Assembly: GCF_030815405.1 (NCBI RefSeq)
Contig: NZ_JAUSWX010000001.1
Span: forward strand, 4,154,001-4,218,000
DNA length: 64,000 nt
Direction of reading: 5' to 3'
Origin: Agromyces albus
Lineage (GTDB): Bacteria > Actinomycetota > Actinomycetes > Actinomycetales > Microbacteriaceae
Shown here: positions 9,447 to 18,343 of the stretch, piece by piece
How positions within the stretch are numbered: the stretch's first letter is position 1
How the letters are laid out: each line of letters opens with the position of its first letter
Made by a program: the position numbers and the translations under genes
Notes under the pieces: generated by a model
Told to the model about the DNA's origin: nothing
Database searches by the model: none
The model's input: the letters and a program-made list of their open reading frames with translations, nothing else

Positions 9447-9452
9447 TAGGCT
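9447..9452 (+). promoter_or_regulatory. -10 element of a leaderless promoter (lipoate-ligase-like gene)
   Basis: TAGGCT followed by 7 nt and ATG 9460, with no Shine-Dalgarno sequence between. Transcription would start at or next to the A of the start codon. Confidence 0.5.
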
Positions 9453-9459
9453 GTAGCGC

Positions 9460-10509
9460 ATGCACGGTGAATACAAGGTGCCCGGCGGCAAGCTCGTGGT
9501 CGTCGACTTCGACGTCGTCGACGACGTCATCCGCAATCCCCGCGTCGCCGGCGACTTCTTCCTCGAGCCCGACGAGGCGCTCGGCGACTTCGACCGGGCG
9601 CTCGACGGGCTGCCCGCGGCATCCGACGCCAAGCAGATCGCGCAGGCCATCACCGCTGCGCTTCGGCCCGGCACCGTGCTGCTCGGGTTCTCGGCAGAGG
9701 CCGTCGCGGTGGCGGTGCGCCGGGCGATGACGGATGCCAGGAGCTGGGCCGATTTCGAATGGGAGGTCGTGCACGACGCCGCGGTACCTCCCCGCACCCA
9801 CCTCGCGCTCGACGAGGTGCTCGCGACCCGCGTCGGCGAGGGCCGCCGCAAACCCACCCTGCGCTTCTGGGAGTGGGACGAGTCGGCCGTCGTCATCGGC
9901 AGCTTCCAATCGGTGAAGAACGAGGTCGATCCCGAGGGTGCCGAGAAGTACGGCTTCGAGGTCGTGCGACGCATCTCGGGCGGCGGGGCGATGATGATGG
10001 AGCGCGGCAACGTCGTGACCTACTCGCTCTACGTGCCGGGCGAGCTCGTGCAGGGCATGAGCTTCGCCGACTCCTACGCGTACCTCGACGACTGGGTGCT
10101 GCAGGGGCTCAGGGGCCTCGGCATCGAGGCGACCTACCAGCCGCTGAACGACATCGCGAGCCCGCTCGGCAAGATCGGCGGCGCCGCACAGAAGCGACTC
10201 GGCTCCGGCGGCGTGCTGCACCACGTCACGATGGCCTACGACCTCGACAACGCCAAGATGCTCGAGGTGCTGCGCATCGGGCGCGAGAAGATCAGCGACA
10301 AGGGCATCGCGTCGGCGGCCAAGCGCGTCGACCCGCTGCGCAGCCAGACTGGTCTCAGCCGCGCCGCCATCATCGAGAGCCTGAAGCAGACGTTCACCGA
10401 CCTCTACGGGGCGACGGCCGGCAGCGTCACCGCTGACGAGTTGGCCGAGGCCGAGGCGCTCGCCGAGTCGAAGTTCGCGACCGAGGAGTGGCTCTACCGC
10501 GTGCCGTGA
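9460..10509 (+). CDS. Biotin/lipoate A/B protein ligase family protein
   Basis: 349 residues. An N-terminal domain of about 85 residues (HGEYKVPGGKLVVVDFDVVD) resembles the accessory domain that in E. coli LplA is at the C-terminus. The rest is the BPL/LplA catalytic domain, with RRISGGGAMMM (about residue 170) matching the RRxSGGG lipoyl-adenylate loop. It probably attaches lipoate or octanoate to E2 or GcvH domains, or acts on another lipoyl-like substrate. A -10-like TAGGCT at 9447-9452 lies 7 nt before ATG without a ribosome site. Confidence 0.87.
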   Translation: MHGEYKVPGGKLVVVDFDVVDDVIRNPRVAGDFFLEPDEALGDFDRALDGLPAASDAKQIAQAITAALRPGTVLLGFSAEAVAVAVRRAMTDARSWADFEWEVVHDAAVPPRTHLALDEVLATRVGEGRRKPTLRFWEWDESAVVIGSFQSVKNEVDPEGAEKYGFEVVRRISGGGAMMMERGNVVTYSLYVPGELVQGMSFADSYAYLDDWVLQGLRGLGIEATYQPLNDIASPLGKIGGAAQKRLGSGGVLHHVTMAYDLDNAKMLEVLRIGREKISDKGIASAAKRVDPLRSQTGLSRAAIIESLKQTFTDLYGATAGSVTADELAEAEALAESKFATEEWLYRVP

Positions 10510-10593
10510 GTCGGGCCGGCGCCGGTCGGCGGTGCGACACGCCCGGCCGGCGAGCGCCTGTGGACGGCGGACGGAACGCCCAGAGATCCCCGT

Positions 10594-10599
10594 TAGAAT
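10594..10599 (+). promoter_or_regulatory. -10 element of a leaderless promoter
   Basis: TAGAAT, 6 nt before GTG 10606. It is close to the actinobacterial -10 consensus TANNNT, and no ribosome binding site fits between it and the start. Confidence 0.55.
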
Positions 10600-10605
10600 C
10601 GCCGG

Positions 10606-10923
10606 GTGGATTGGTGGATCTGGCTCGGGATCGCCGCACTCGTCGTCGCCTTCATCTGGCTCGCCGTGGGGCGCGGCTGGGTCGACCTCTCCGACAAGAC
10701 GCGTCGCGGCGGCGGCGGTGGCGGTGTGATGTTCATCGGCGACGAGGTGTTCGCCCCCCGCAAGCACGAGGCGCAGGCTGAGCTCGACCGGCAGAGCCGG
10801 CTCCCCGTTCAGGCGCCCACGCCCGACGGCGACAAGGGCATCTCCTTCGTGGCGGCCGACGCCGAGGAGGGTGATCCCGACCGGTTCCGCGGGCGCATCC
10901 GCCTCGACGTCGACCGCGGCTGA
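10606..10923 (+). CDS. Small single-pass membrane protein of unknown function
   Basis: 105 residues from GTG 10606. A Trp-rich N-terminal helix (DWWIWLGIAALVVAFIWLAV) spans the membrane. A Gly6 linker leads to a charged cytoplasmic tail with VMFIGDEVFAPRKHEAQ and FVAADAEEGDPDRFRGRI. I do not recognise a named family. The start is supported by the leaderless -10 at 10594. It stands alone between the lipoate-ligase-like gene and a REP-like element. Confidence 0.75.
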   Translation: MDWWIWLGIAALVVAFIWLAVGRGWVDLSDKTRRGGGGGGVMFIGDEVFAPRKHEAQAELDRQSRLPVQAPTPDGDKGISFVAADAEEGDPDRFRGRIRLDVDRG

Positions 10924-10935
10924 CGCCGGCCCGCC

Positions 10936-10982
10936 GGTGGTTGAGTAGCGCCCGGCGAAGCCGGACGCGTATCGAAATCACC
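10936..10982. repeat. REP-like palindromic element, copy 1
   Basis: 47 bp with outer arms GGTGGTT / AATCACC and an inner hairpin GCGCCCGGC-GAA-GCCGGACGC (one G-T pair). It lies between two convergent genes just after the stop at 10923. An inverted, diverged copy with compensating stem changes is found at 40304-40347 inside ligD. It may double as a terminator here. Confidence 0.7.
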
Positions 10983-10994
10983 TGTGCGCAACAC

Positions 10995-11498
10995 TCACCC
11001 GAGCGGCAGCCGCCCGGCGATCTCCGTGCCCCACGTCCGTGCGCGTTCGAGCTCGCCGTCGGCGACAGGGCCCGAGTAGCCGTGCACGTCGAACGTCTCG
11101 GGCTTCGCCGCCGCACGGAACCCGGCCGCAACGAGCCGCTTCATCGCCTTCTTCGCGGCCGACCCCGGCAGTCGGGGACTGACGACTCGCGTGTCGAACG
11201 TCGCGACCGGCACGGCTCGGGCGGGCGAGGCGAGCGACTCGATCCACTCCCGGATGCCCCACGCCGGGATGTGCACGGCGCCCTGCTGCCTCGCCGACTC
11301 TCGCGTCGATGCAGTCGACATCGAGAAGGCGTGCGTCGGTCCGCCGACCACGAGCAGGTCGACGTCGTCGTCGAGCGCTGCCGGCGCGGATGCCGCGTCG
11401 ATCACGTCGGTGCGCTCGCCACCGATGCCGGCGGCGACCTCGCGGGCGAGCTGCTCGGTGTTTCCCCAGATGGACTCGAAGATCACGACTGCGTGCAT
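10995..11498 (-). CDS. Flavodoxin-domain protein
   Basis: 167 residues from ATG 11498 (MHAVVIFESIWGNTEQLARE), preceded by a GGGGGC ribosome site. The loop FESIWGNTEQLA corresponds to the phosphate-binding loop of flavodoxins (T/S-x-T-G-N-T), and VVGGPTHAF corresponds to the second FMN-contact loop. A longer start at 11522 would add eight residues without family similarity. It is a probable FMN-dependent electron carrier or flavodoxin-like oxidoreductase. Confidence 0.85.
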   Translation of the reverse strand: MHAVVIFESIWGNTEQLAREVAAGIGGERTDVIDAASAPAALDDDVDLLVVGGPTHAFSMSTASTRESARQQGAVHIPAWGIREWIESLASPARAVPVATFDTRVVSPRLPGSAAKKAMKRLVAAGFRAAAKPETFDVHGYSGPVADGELERARTWGTEIAGRLPLG

Positions 11499-11572
11499 GG
11501 CGCCCCCTCGTACGCGGCTCACGCTACGCCGATCGGCACTCCGCTGGAACCCCGGGCTGGCAGACTGGGCGA

Positions 11573-12463
11573 GTGAGCGCCGACGAACCCAGCCGCATCA
11601 TCCATGCGGACAATCTCGAAGTGCTCCCGACCCTGCCAGACGGGCAGTTCACCCTCGTCTACCTCGACCCGCCGTTCAACACCGGGCGTGCCCAGGAGCG
11701 GCGGTCGACGCGCCACGTGCGGCTCCCCGACGCGACGGATGTGGCGCACACCGCGACATCCGGAGCCATCACGGGCTTCCAGGGCAAGCGCTACGAGCGC
11801 ATCCGCGGCGACCTGCTGCGCTACGACGACCGCTTCGAGGACTACTGGGGCTTCCTCGAGCCGCGCCTCGCCGAGGCGTGGCGCGTGCTCGCCGACGACG
11901 GCACCCTCTACCTGCACCTCGACTACCGCGAGGCGCACTACGCGAAGGTGCTGCTCGATGCGCTCTTCGGGCGCGAGTGCTTCCTCAACGAGATCGTCTG
12001 GGCCTACGACTACGGGGCCCGGGCAAAGCGTCGCTGGCCGACGAAGCACGACACGATCCTCGTGTACGTGAAGAACCCCGGCGGCTACTGGTTCGACTCG
12101 AGCGCCGTCGACCGCGAGCCCTACATGGCGCCCGGGCTCGTCACGCCCGAGAAGGCCGAGCTCGGCAAGCTGCCGACGGATGTCTGGTGGCACACCATCG
12201 TCTCGCCCACGGGCCGCGAGAAGAAGGGCTACCCGACGCAGAAGCCCGAGGGCATCTTGCGCCGCATCGTGCAGGCGTCGACGCGCGAGGGCGACTGGGT
12301 GCTCGACTTCTTCGCCGGCAGCGGCACGACGGGCGCCGTCGCGGCGACGCTCGGCCGGCGCTTCGTGCTCGTCGACGAGAACCCCGAGGCGATCGCCGTC
12401 ATGCGCGCCCGCTTCTCGGGCATCGCCGACGTCGAGTTCCAGGTCGGCGCGCCGGCGGTGTGA
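11573..12463 (+). CDS. Site-specific DNA methyltransferase, beta class (orphan)
   Basis: 296 residues from GTG 11573. Motif IV DPPFN lies near the N-terminus (about residue 32) and motif I FAGSGTT near the C-terminus (about residue 248), the order of beta-class N6-adenine / N4-cytosine methyltransferases. The target-recognition region lies between (YDYGARAKRRWPTKHDT). There is no adjacent endonuclease, so it is an orphan enzyme, possibly regulatory or epigenetic. CAGACT at 11561-11566, 6 nt before GTG, suggests a leaderless message. The recognition sequence cannot be read from the protein. Confidence 0.9.
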   Translation: MSADEPSRIIHADNLEVLPTLPDGQFTLVYLDPPFNTGRAQERRSTRHVRLPDATDVAHTATSGAITGFQGKRYERIRGDLLRYDDRFEDYWGFLEPRLAEAWRVLADDGTLYLHLDYREAHYAKVLLDALFGRECFLNEIVWAYDYGARAKRRWPTKHDTILVYVKNPGGYWFDSSAVDREPYMAPGLVTPEKAELGKLPTDVWWHTIVSPTGREKKGYPTQKPEGILRRIVQASTREGDWVLDFFAGSGTTGAVAATLGRRFVLVDENPEAIAVMRARFSGIADVEFQVGAPAV

Positions 12464-12476
12464 CGGATGCCGGCGG

Positions 12477-13505
12477 CTACGCCGAAGCGCGCCGCACCAG
12501 CCGCGTCGGCATGATGTTGCGACGCGGCACCGTGGTGTCGCCTGCGAGCACCCGCAGCAGCAGGTCGGCCATCGCGAAGCCCATGTCGGCCGAGGGCTGG
12601 TGCACCGTCGTGAGCGGGATCGCCGACGACGTCGCGGCCGGGCTGTCGTCGAATCCGACTACGGCGACGTCTTCCGGGACACGGCGCCCGCGCTCGCGCA
12701 GCACCGAGAGGGCGCCGGTCGCCATGAGATCGCTCGCCACGAAGAGACCGTCGAGGTCGGGCACCTGGGTGAGCAGCCGGCGGGTGGCGGCGACGGCGCC
12801 GGCCACGGTGAAGTCCGCGGTCTCGACGGCGTCGGAGGGCCGGCCTGCGCGCTCCATCGCCTGGCGGAAGCCCTCGAGCCGGTCGATGCCCGCGGGCATG
12901 TCGAGTGGGCCCGTGATGGTACCGATGCGCTGTCGGTTGATCGCGATGAGGTGCTCGGTGCCGGTCATGCCGCCCTCGACGTTGTCGACGTCGACGTAGA
13001 TCTCGGAGTCGGTCTCGCGCGACGGGCGCCCGCCGAACACCATCGGCACTGCACCCACGGCCTCCCACAGCGAGTCGTCGCCCACGTGATGCGAGACGAC
13101 GAGTGCCCCGTCGACCACGCCCGATCGCAAGTACCGCATGGTCTTGCGGCCGGGGTCGTTCGTCGAGATGAGCAGGTTCAGCAGGTATTCGCTCGCGTCG
13201 AGACGCCTGGTGATGCCCTGCACGATCGCGGCGAAGTAGGGGTCTCCGAAGAACCTCGTGGTGTCTTCGGGCACGACGAGCGCGATCGTCTGGGTCGTGC
13301 GGCTCGCGAGCGATCGGGCCGCGCGGTTCGGCACGTAGTTCAGCTTCGCGATCGCCGCGTTCACGGCCGTCACCACGTCGGGCCGCACCTTGGGGGAGCC
13401 GTTCACGACCCGGCTCACCGTCGCGCGGGAGACATTCGCCTCACGCGCGACCGCCTCGAGCGTCGGCGCTGAGGGCCGTGCCGTGACTCCACCACCCCCG
13501 TGCAT
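12477..13505 (-). CDS. LacI-family transcriptional regulator of the beta-glucoside operon
   Basis: 342 residues. The N-terminal LacI helix-turn-helix (TLEAVAREANVSRATVSRVV) and hinge (YVPNRAARSLASRTT) are followed by a periplasmic-binding-protein-like sugar domain. ATG 13505 is supported by a TAGACT -10 at 13512-13517 on the minus strand, 6 nt away, so the gene has its own leaderless promoter inside the end of the glucosidase gene. It is the obvious candidate to bind the TGAGAGCGCTCTCA operators at 18344-18357 and 18401-18412 and repress the operon until a sugar is present. Confidence 0.93.
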   Translation of the reverse strand: MHGGGGVTARPSAPTLEAVAREANVSRATVSRVVNGSPKVRPDVVTAVNAAIAKLNYVPNRAARSLASRTTQTIALVVPEDTTRFFGDPYFAAIVQGITRRLDASEYLLNLLISTNDPGRKTMRYLRSGVVDGALVVSHHVGDDSLWEAVGAVPMVFGGRPSRETDSEIYVDVDNVEGGMTGTEHLIAINRQRIGTITGPLDMPAGIDRLEGFRQAMERAGRPSDAVETADFTVAGAVAATRRLLTQVPDLDGLFVASDLMATGALSVLRERGRRVPEDVAVVGFDDSPAATSSAIPLTTVHQPSADMGFAMADLLLRVLAGDTTVPRRNIMPTRLVRRASA

Positions 13506-13509
13506 ATGG

Positions 13510-15036
13510 TCAGTCTATTTCCGCAGCGGTGCGATCGGTGGTTCGTGCGGCGAGAGTTCGCGGCAGCGAGCGCTCGCGGATGATCGACGCGTAGGCCAGG
13601 CCGCTGTCCTTCACCGTGCGCTCCTGCGTGTCGTAGTCGACGCGCACGAGACCGAAGCGCTTGTCGTAGCCCCACGCCCACTCGAAGTTGTCCATGACCG
13701 ACCAGTAGAAGTAGCCGTGCACCGGCACGCCCTCGTCGATGGCATCGAGGATCGCGCCGAGATGCGCCTCGAGGAACTCCGTGCGCTCCGTGTCGTGCAC
13801 GCGGCCGTCGCTCGCGACGACGTCCTCGTAGGCGGCACCGTTCTCGGTCACGTAGAGACGGACGCCGGCGGATGCCGCGTAGTCCTGCTGCACGCGCGCG
13901 AGGAGTTCGCGCAAGCCGTCGGGCTGCACCTCCCACTCCATCGCCGTGAGGGGCAGGCCCTGGGGATGGTTGAAGACCCCGTCGGCCGCCGGGTACGGCG
14001 ACCGTGTCGGCCGGTCGGTCGGCGCCGCGGCGAGGAGCGGGTGCTCGGCGGGCCGGTCGCTCACGAGCTCGCCGTGGTAGTAGTTCACCCCGAGCGTGTC
14101 GATGGGCGTCGAGATCACCTGGAGGTCGCCGGGCTGCACGACCGCGTCGAGGCCGAGGTGACCGACATCCGCGACCAGGTCGTCGGCGTAGGCGCCGAGG
14201 AAGATCGGATCGAGGAAGAACCGGTTGAACTGCCCGTCGATGCGGCGGGCTGCGTCGAGGTCGCCCGGGCTCGTCGGGTCGACGGGCTTCGCGACGGTCA
14301 GGTTGAGCGTGATGCCGAGCTCGAGCCCGGGATCGCGCTCGCGCAGCGCCTGCACGGCGAGGCCGTGGGCGAGCAGCAGGTGGTGCCCGGCGGCGAGCCC
14401 GGCCGCGACATCCTGACGCCCAGGCGCATGCGCCCCGCCCGTGTAGCTGAGGAATGACGAGCACCACGGCTCGTTGAGCGTCGTCCACACGTCGACCCGG
14501 TCGCCGAGCGCCTCGTGCACGTCGAGCGCGTAGTCGCGGAACAGGAACGCGGTGTCGCGGTTCGCCCACCCGCCCTGCTCCTCGAGCGCCTGCGGCAGGT
14601 CCCAGTGGTAGAGGGTCAGCCACGGCTTGATGCCCGCGTCGAGCAGCTCGTCGACGAGCCGCGAGTAGAAGTCGATGCCCTTCGGGTTCACCGGCCCGCC
14701 GTCGGGGCGCACGCGCGACCATGACGTCGAGAACCGGTAGGTCTGCAGGCCGAGGCGCTGCATCAGGGCGACGTCCTGCGGCATCCGGTGGTAGTGGTCG
14801 CACGCCGCATCGCCGTTGTCGGCGTTCACGACGGCGCCCGGCACCCGGCTGAAGGCGTCCCAGATCGAAGCTGTGCGGCCGTCTTCGAACGCCGCGCCCT
14901 CGATCTGGTAGGCCGCGGTCGCCGCGCCGAAGAGGAAGTCGGCGGGGAAGGGCCGGGCGACGGATGCCGCATCCGCTGCCCGCTCGACGAGCGAGCCGTC
15001 GGGTCGGGCGGCGGCGGGGTACTGGGCGGTGGTCAT
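13510..15036 (-). CDS. GH1 family beta-glucosidase
   Basis: 508 residues, slightly longer than the 440-480 typical of the family because of an N-terminal extension before FPADFLFGAATAAYQIEGA. The acid/base glutamate is in TLNEPW and the nucleophile glutamate in YVTENGA. There is no signal peptide, so it acts in the cytoplasm on beta-glucosides brought in by the adjacent transporter. Its start overlaps the stop of the upstream permease by 4 nt. It is the last gene of the importer operon before the regulator. Confidence 0.95.
   Translation of the reverse strand: MTTAQYPAAARPDGSLVERAADAASVARPFPADFLFGAATAAYQIEGAAFEDGRTASIWDAFSRVPGAVVNADNGDAACDHYHRMPQDVALMQRLGLQTYRFSTSWSRVRPDGGPVNPKGIDFYSRLVDELLDAGIKPWLTLYHWDLPQALEEQGGWANRDTAFLFRDYALDVHEALGDRVDVWTTLNEPWCSSFLSYTGGAHAPGRQDVAAGLAAGHHLLLAHGLAVQALRERDPGLELGITLNLTVAKPVDPTSPGDLDAARRIDGQFNRFFLDPIFLGAYADDLVADVGHLGLDAVVQPGDLQVISTPIDTLGVNYYHGELVSDRPAEHPLLAAAPTDRPTRSPYPAADGVFNHPQGLPLTAMEWEVQPDGLRELLARVQQDYAASAGVRLYVTENGAAYEDVVASDGRVHDTERTEFLEAHLGAILDAIDEGVPVHGYFYWSVMDNFEWAWGYDKRFGLVRVDYDTQERTVKDSGLAYASIIRERSLPRTLAARTTDRTAAEID
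13512..13517 (-). promoter_or_regulatory. -10 element of the lacI-type gene
   Basis: TAGACT on the minus strand, 6 nt before ATG 13505. It overlaps the last codons of the glucosidase gene and would give a leaderless regulator mRNA independent of the operon promoter. Confidence 0.5.
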
Positions 15037-15962
15037 CCCTTGACGGCTCCTTGCATGATTCCGGAAACGAGCTGCTTGCCGGCGAAGACGAAGAGCAGCA
15101 GCAGCGGCAGCGTCGACAGCAGCACGCCGGCGAGCACGATCGAGTAGTCCACGAAGTGGTTCGACTGCAGGAGCGAGAGGGCGACGGGCAGGGTCGGGTC
15201 GCTGCGATCGAGCACGATGAACGGCCAGAAGAAGTTGTTCCAGGCCGTGACGAAGGTGAACAGGCCGAGCATCGCGGCGGCCGGCCGCGCGGCGACGACC
15301 CCGATCGTCCAGAACGTGCGGATCATCGACGCGCCGTCGACGCGTGCCGCTTCGATGAGCTCATCGGGGACCGACTGCTGCAGGTACTGCGTCATCCAGA
15401 ACACCCCGAAGGCGCTCGTGACGGCCGGGATGACGATGGCGCCGATGTTGCCGGTCCAGCCGAGGTCCGAGAACAGGATGTACAGCGGCACGACGCCGAG
15501 CTGCATCGGCACGGCCATCGTCGCGACGACGAAGACGAGCAGCGGCTTGCTGCCAGGGAACCGCAGCTTCGCGAAGGCCCATCCGGCGAGCGTCGAGGTC
15601 ACGACGACGGATGCCGCGATGAGCAGGGAGCTCGCGATCGAATTCCCGAGCGCGCGCCAGAAGTTCACGGCCGGGTCGTTCACGACCGTCGCCGCGTTCT
15701 CGAGGAAGTTGCCGCCCGGGATCCACGACATGTTGGGGTCATTGATCGTCGACGAGTCGCCCGAGCCGATGAGGAACGACCAATAGAAGGGGAACAGGGC
15801 GCCGATGAGCACGACGCCGAGGCCGACGTAAACCCAGAACCCGGCGCGCACGCCGCGGATCTTGGTGGTGCGGTTGCGGCCCCGGGTCGCGCGGGGCTGC
15901 GGCACCCGCTCGCTGTCGGATGCCTCGGTCTTGGAGACCTGAGGAGTCTCGAGTGCGGTCAT
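15033..15962 (-). CDS. Carbohydrate ABC transporter permease (MalG type)
   Basis: 309 residues from ATG 15962, with six membrane helices. The EAA loop EAARVDGASMIRTFWTI couples to the ATPase. An Arg-rich N-terminal tail of about 40 residues precedes helix 1. The start lies 2 nt after the stop of the partner permease and the end overlaps the glucosidase start. No ATPase gene is present, so it presumably uses a shared MsiK/MalK-like subunit encoded elsewhere. Confidence 0.94.
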   Translation of the reverse strand: MTALETPQVSKTEASDSERVPQPRATRGRNRTTKIRGVRAGFWVYVGLGVVLIGALFPFYWSFLIGSGDSSTINDPNMSWIPGGNFLENAATVVNDPAVNFWRALGNSIASSLLIAASVVVTSTLAGWAFAKLRFPGSKPLLVFVVATMAVPMQLGVVPLYILFSDLGWTGNIGAIVIPAVTSAFGVFWMTQYLQQSVPDELIEAARVDGASMIRTFWTIGVVAARPAAAMLGLFTFVTAWNNFFWPFIVLDRSDPTLPVALSLLQSNHFVDYSIVLAGVLLSTLPLLLLFVFAGKQLVSGIMQGAVKG

Positions 15963-15964
15963 GG

Positions 15965-16942
15965 CTATCGCCGCCCTTCGTCTCGGACGAGTCGTCTCGT
16001 CACGAGCAGGTTGATGAGGCCGATGATCAGGATGATCAGGAAGAGGATCCACGCGAGCGCTGCCGCCCTGCCGAAGTTCCACTGTCCCCAGCCGATGTCG
16101 TAGAGGTAGAGCGTGATCGTGAGCCACTGCTGTGCGGCGCCGCCGCGGCCGAACTGGTCGAACATGCGCGGCTCGTCGAAGATCTGCAGGCCGCCGATCG
16201 TCGCGGTGATGATGACGAAGATGAGCGTCGGCTTGAGTGACGGGAGCGTGATGCTGCGGAACTGGCGGAACGGGCCGGCGCCATCGACGGTCGCGGCCTC
16301 GTAGTAGTCGCGTGGGATCGCCTGCATGGCCGCGAGGAGGATGAGCGTGTTGTAGCCCGTCCAGCGGAAGTTCACCATCGTGGCGATCGCGACGTGGCTC
16401 CAGAACGCGTCCTTGTGCCACTGGATCGCGGGAAGGCCGACATCGGTGAGGATGTTGTTCACGAGCCCGTGGTTGTCGCCGAACATGTTGCTGAAGATGA
16501 GCGCGACGGCGACGGGCGCCATGACGAAGGGCACGAGCACGCCCATGCGCCAGAAGGTCTTCGCCCGGATGTTGCGGTCGAGCATCGCGGCGATGAAGAT
16601 CGCGGCGATGAGCTGCGGCACGGCCGAGAACAGGAAGATGCTGAAGGTGTTGCGCAGCGCCGTCCAGAACTGCGGCTGGCCGAGGATCCAGGCGTACTGG
16701 TCGACGCCGATGAACTGGCCCGAGTTGCGCACGAGGTCCCAGTCCATGAACGAGATGACGGCGGTGAACGCGATAGGGAAGAGCCCGACGACCGCGAACA
16801 TGATGAAGAACGGCGAGATGTAGAGGTACGGCGAGACCTTGAGGTCCCATCGGCTGAGGCGCTGGCTGAACGAGATGACACGCGGCGGCCGCACGGGGCG
16901 GTTCGGCGCTGACTCGTCGACGCGCGTCGCAGTGGCGGTCAC
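15965..16942 (-). CDS. Carbohydrate ABC transporter permease (MalF type)
   Basis: 325 residues from GTG 16942, preceded by GGGAG. The EAA loop is YYEAATVDGAGPFRQFRSI. The start is chosen because the longer open frame (to 17053) runs into the binding-protein gene. It forms the membrane channel with the MalG-type partner and follows the binding protein after a 74-nt gap that contains a strong hairpin. Confidence 0.94.
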   Translation of the reverse strand: MTATATRVDESAPNRPVRPPRVISFSQRLSRWDLKVSPYLYISPFFIMFAVVGLFPIAFTAVISFMDWDLVRNSGQFIGVDQYAWILGQPQFWTALRNTFSIFLFSAVPQLIAAIFIAAMLDRNIRAKTFWRMGVLVPFVMAPVAVALIFSNMFGDNHGLVNNILTDVGLPAIQWHKDAFWSHVAIATMVNFRWTGYNTLILLAAMQAIPRDYYEAATVDGAGPFRQFRSITLPSLKPTLIFVIITATIGGLQIFDEPRMFDQFGRGGAAQQWLTITLYLYDIGWGQWNFGRAAALAWILFLIILIIGLINLLVTRRLVRDEGRR

Positions 16943-16976
16943 GGGTGCTCCCTTTGGCGTGGGTGGGTCGGATGGA

Positions 16977-17010
16977 GGCACGGGCCGCGCCCGGAGGCGC
17001 GACCCGTGCC
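16977..17010 (-). terminator. Intercistronic hairpin between binding protein and permease genes
   Basis: GGCACGGG and CCCGTGCC form the outer stem, then a 2 x 2 mismatch, then an inner stem GCGCC / GGCGC with a CGGA loop. It lies 7 nt after the binding-protein stop codon. Such hairpins in sugar importer operons act as partial terminators or 3' stabilisers that raise binding-protein levels over permease levels; that role is inferred here. Confidence 0.7.
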
Positions 17011-17016
17011 GTTCGG

Positions 17017-18282
17017 TCAGAAGGCGCTGACCTCGGTGACCCACGTGTTCCACGAGGTCGACTGGTCTTCGACGCCGTCGAAGACTCGGGTGACCGCGTT
17101 CTGGAGCGCGTCGTGGAACTGGAAGAACTTCGGACCCTTGAAGGTCGCGACGGTCACGGCCTCGGCGCGGTTGATGCCGATCTCACCGGTGGGCGCGTCG
17201 TTGAAGTACTCGTTGGTGAAGGCGGTGAGGCCCTCGTCCTCGTAGGCGTCGGACTGGCTCGGGAAGGTGCCGGCGTTCACGAACGCCTTGACCTGCTGCT
17301 CGGGCGCGGTGAGCCAGTCGGCGAGCTTCAGGGCAGCGTCGACGTTCTTGCCATCGGCGGGGACCGTCAGGTACGAGCCGCCCCAGTTGCCACCGCCGCC
17401 GGGGAAGACGTCGGCGACGTCCCAGCCGGTGACCTCGGGCGCGCCGCCCGAGATGACGCCGTGCATCCAGCCCGGGCAGAGCATCGCGGCGAACTCGCCG
17501 TTGGCCATCGAGGCGAACCAGTCGTCGCTCCACTGGCCTGCGTAGGCCGAGATCGGCACCGCGCGCTCGACGACGGTGTTGTAGGCGTCTTCGATGTCGG
17601 CGTTCTCGGTGGCGACGGCGGTGCCGTCGGGCTCCTCGTACGCGGTCTCGAGCTGGTTCACGATGCCCTGGAGCACGGAGTTGGCCGAGTCGATGAAGGG
17701 CTTGCCGGTCGCGGCCTTGTACTGGTCGGCGACGCTGAAGAAGTTGTCCCAGTCGCCCTCGAGGAGTGCAGCGACCTCGGTGCGGTCGGTCGGCAGGCCG
17801 GCTGCGGCGAACAGGTCGGAGCGGTAGCAGACGCCCTGCGGGCCGACGTCGGTGCCGAAGCCGACGAGGCGGCCCTCACCGTCGGTGGCGGCAGCCTCCT
17901 TCCAGTCGAGCCAGCGGCCCTTGGCGTCCGCGGGGACCTCCGCGAGCAGGTCGGAGTACTCCATGGCCTCGGTGAACCAGTCGACCTCGACGGCTTCGAT
18001 GTCGGCGAGGCCCTCCTTGCCGAGCTTCTGGAAGTAGTTCGCGCGGGCGTCGTTCGAGGTGGCGGCCCGGTTGTGCACGATCGTGACGTTCGGGTTCTCG
18101 TCCATGTACTCCTGGAGGAGCTCGTCCGAGTAGCCGAAGTCGTTGAACGTGGCGATGGTCAGTTCGACCTTGCCGTCGCCGCCGCCCGAATCGGACGGCG
18201 CCGAACAACCGGTGGCGATGATGGCGATGGATGCGGCGCTTGCGATGCCTGCGATCGCCTTGGTGCGTCGTGAAAGCTTCAC
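17017..18282 (-). CDS. Sugar ABC transporter substrate-binding lipoprotein
   Basis: 421 residues. The signal peptide ends in a lipobox IATGC (Cys about residue 26) followed by a Ser/Gly/Asp linker. The body is a family 1 extracellular solute-binding protein. Two in-frame GTGs compete (18288 and 18282). I prefer 18282 because GGGAG lies 5 nt upstream of it, whereas it overlaps the first. The gene is first in the operon, directly behind a LacI-type promoter. Substrate is inferred to be a beta-glucoside such as cellobiose from the co-transcribed GH1 enzyme. Confidence 0.94.
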   Translation of the reverse strand: MKLSRRTKAIAGIASAASIAIIATGCSAPSDSGGGDGKVELTIATFNDFGYSDELLQEYMDENPNVTIVHNRAATSNDARANYFQKLGKEGLADIEAVEVDWFTEAMEYSDLLAEVPADAKGRWLDWKEAAATDGEGRLVGFGTDVGPQGVCYRSDLFAAAGLPTDRTEVAALLEGDWDNFFSVADQYKAATGKPFIDSANSVLQGIVNQLETAYEEPDGTAVATENADIEDAYNTVVERAVPISAYAGQWSDDWFASMANGEFAAMLCPGWMHGVISGGAPEVTGWDVADVFPGGGGNWGGSYLTVPADGKNVDAALKLADWLTAPEQQVKAFVNAGTFPSQSDAYEDEGLTAFTNEYFNDAPTGEIGINRAEAVTVATFKGPKFFQFHDALQNAVTRVFDGVEDQSTSWNTWVTEVSAF

Positions 18283-18343
18283 GGTCACTCCCTTGTGTGC
18301 GTGGTGTCGGAATGGTCACGTGAGGACGCGCCGGCCCACTGGG

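Noticed and set aside
15033..16850. 605-codon minus-strand frame covering both permeases
   Set aside because: Its first half is out of frame with the MalF-type protein. Only the part from 15962 encodes the MalG-type permease.
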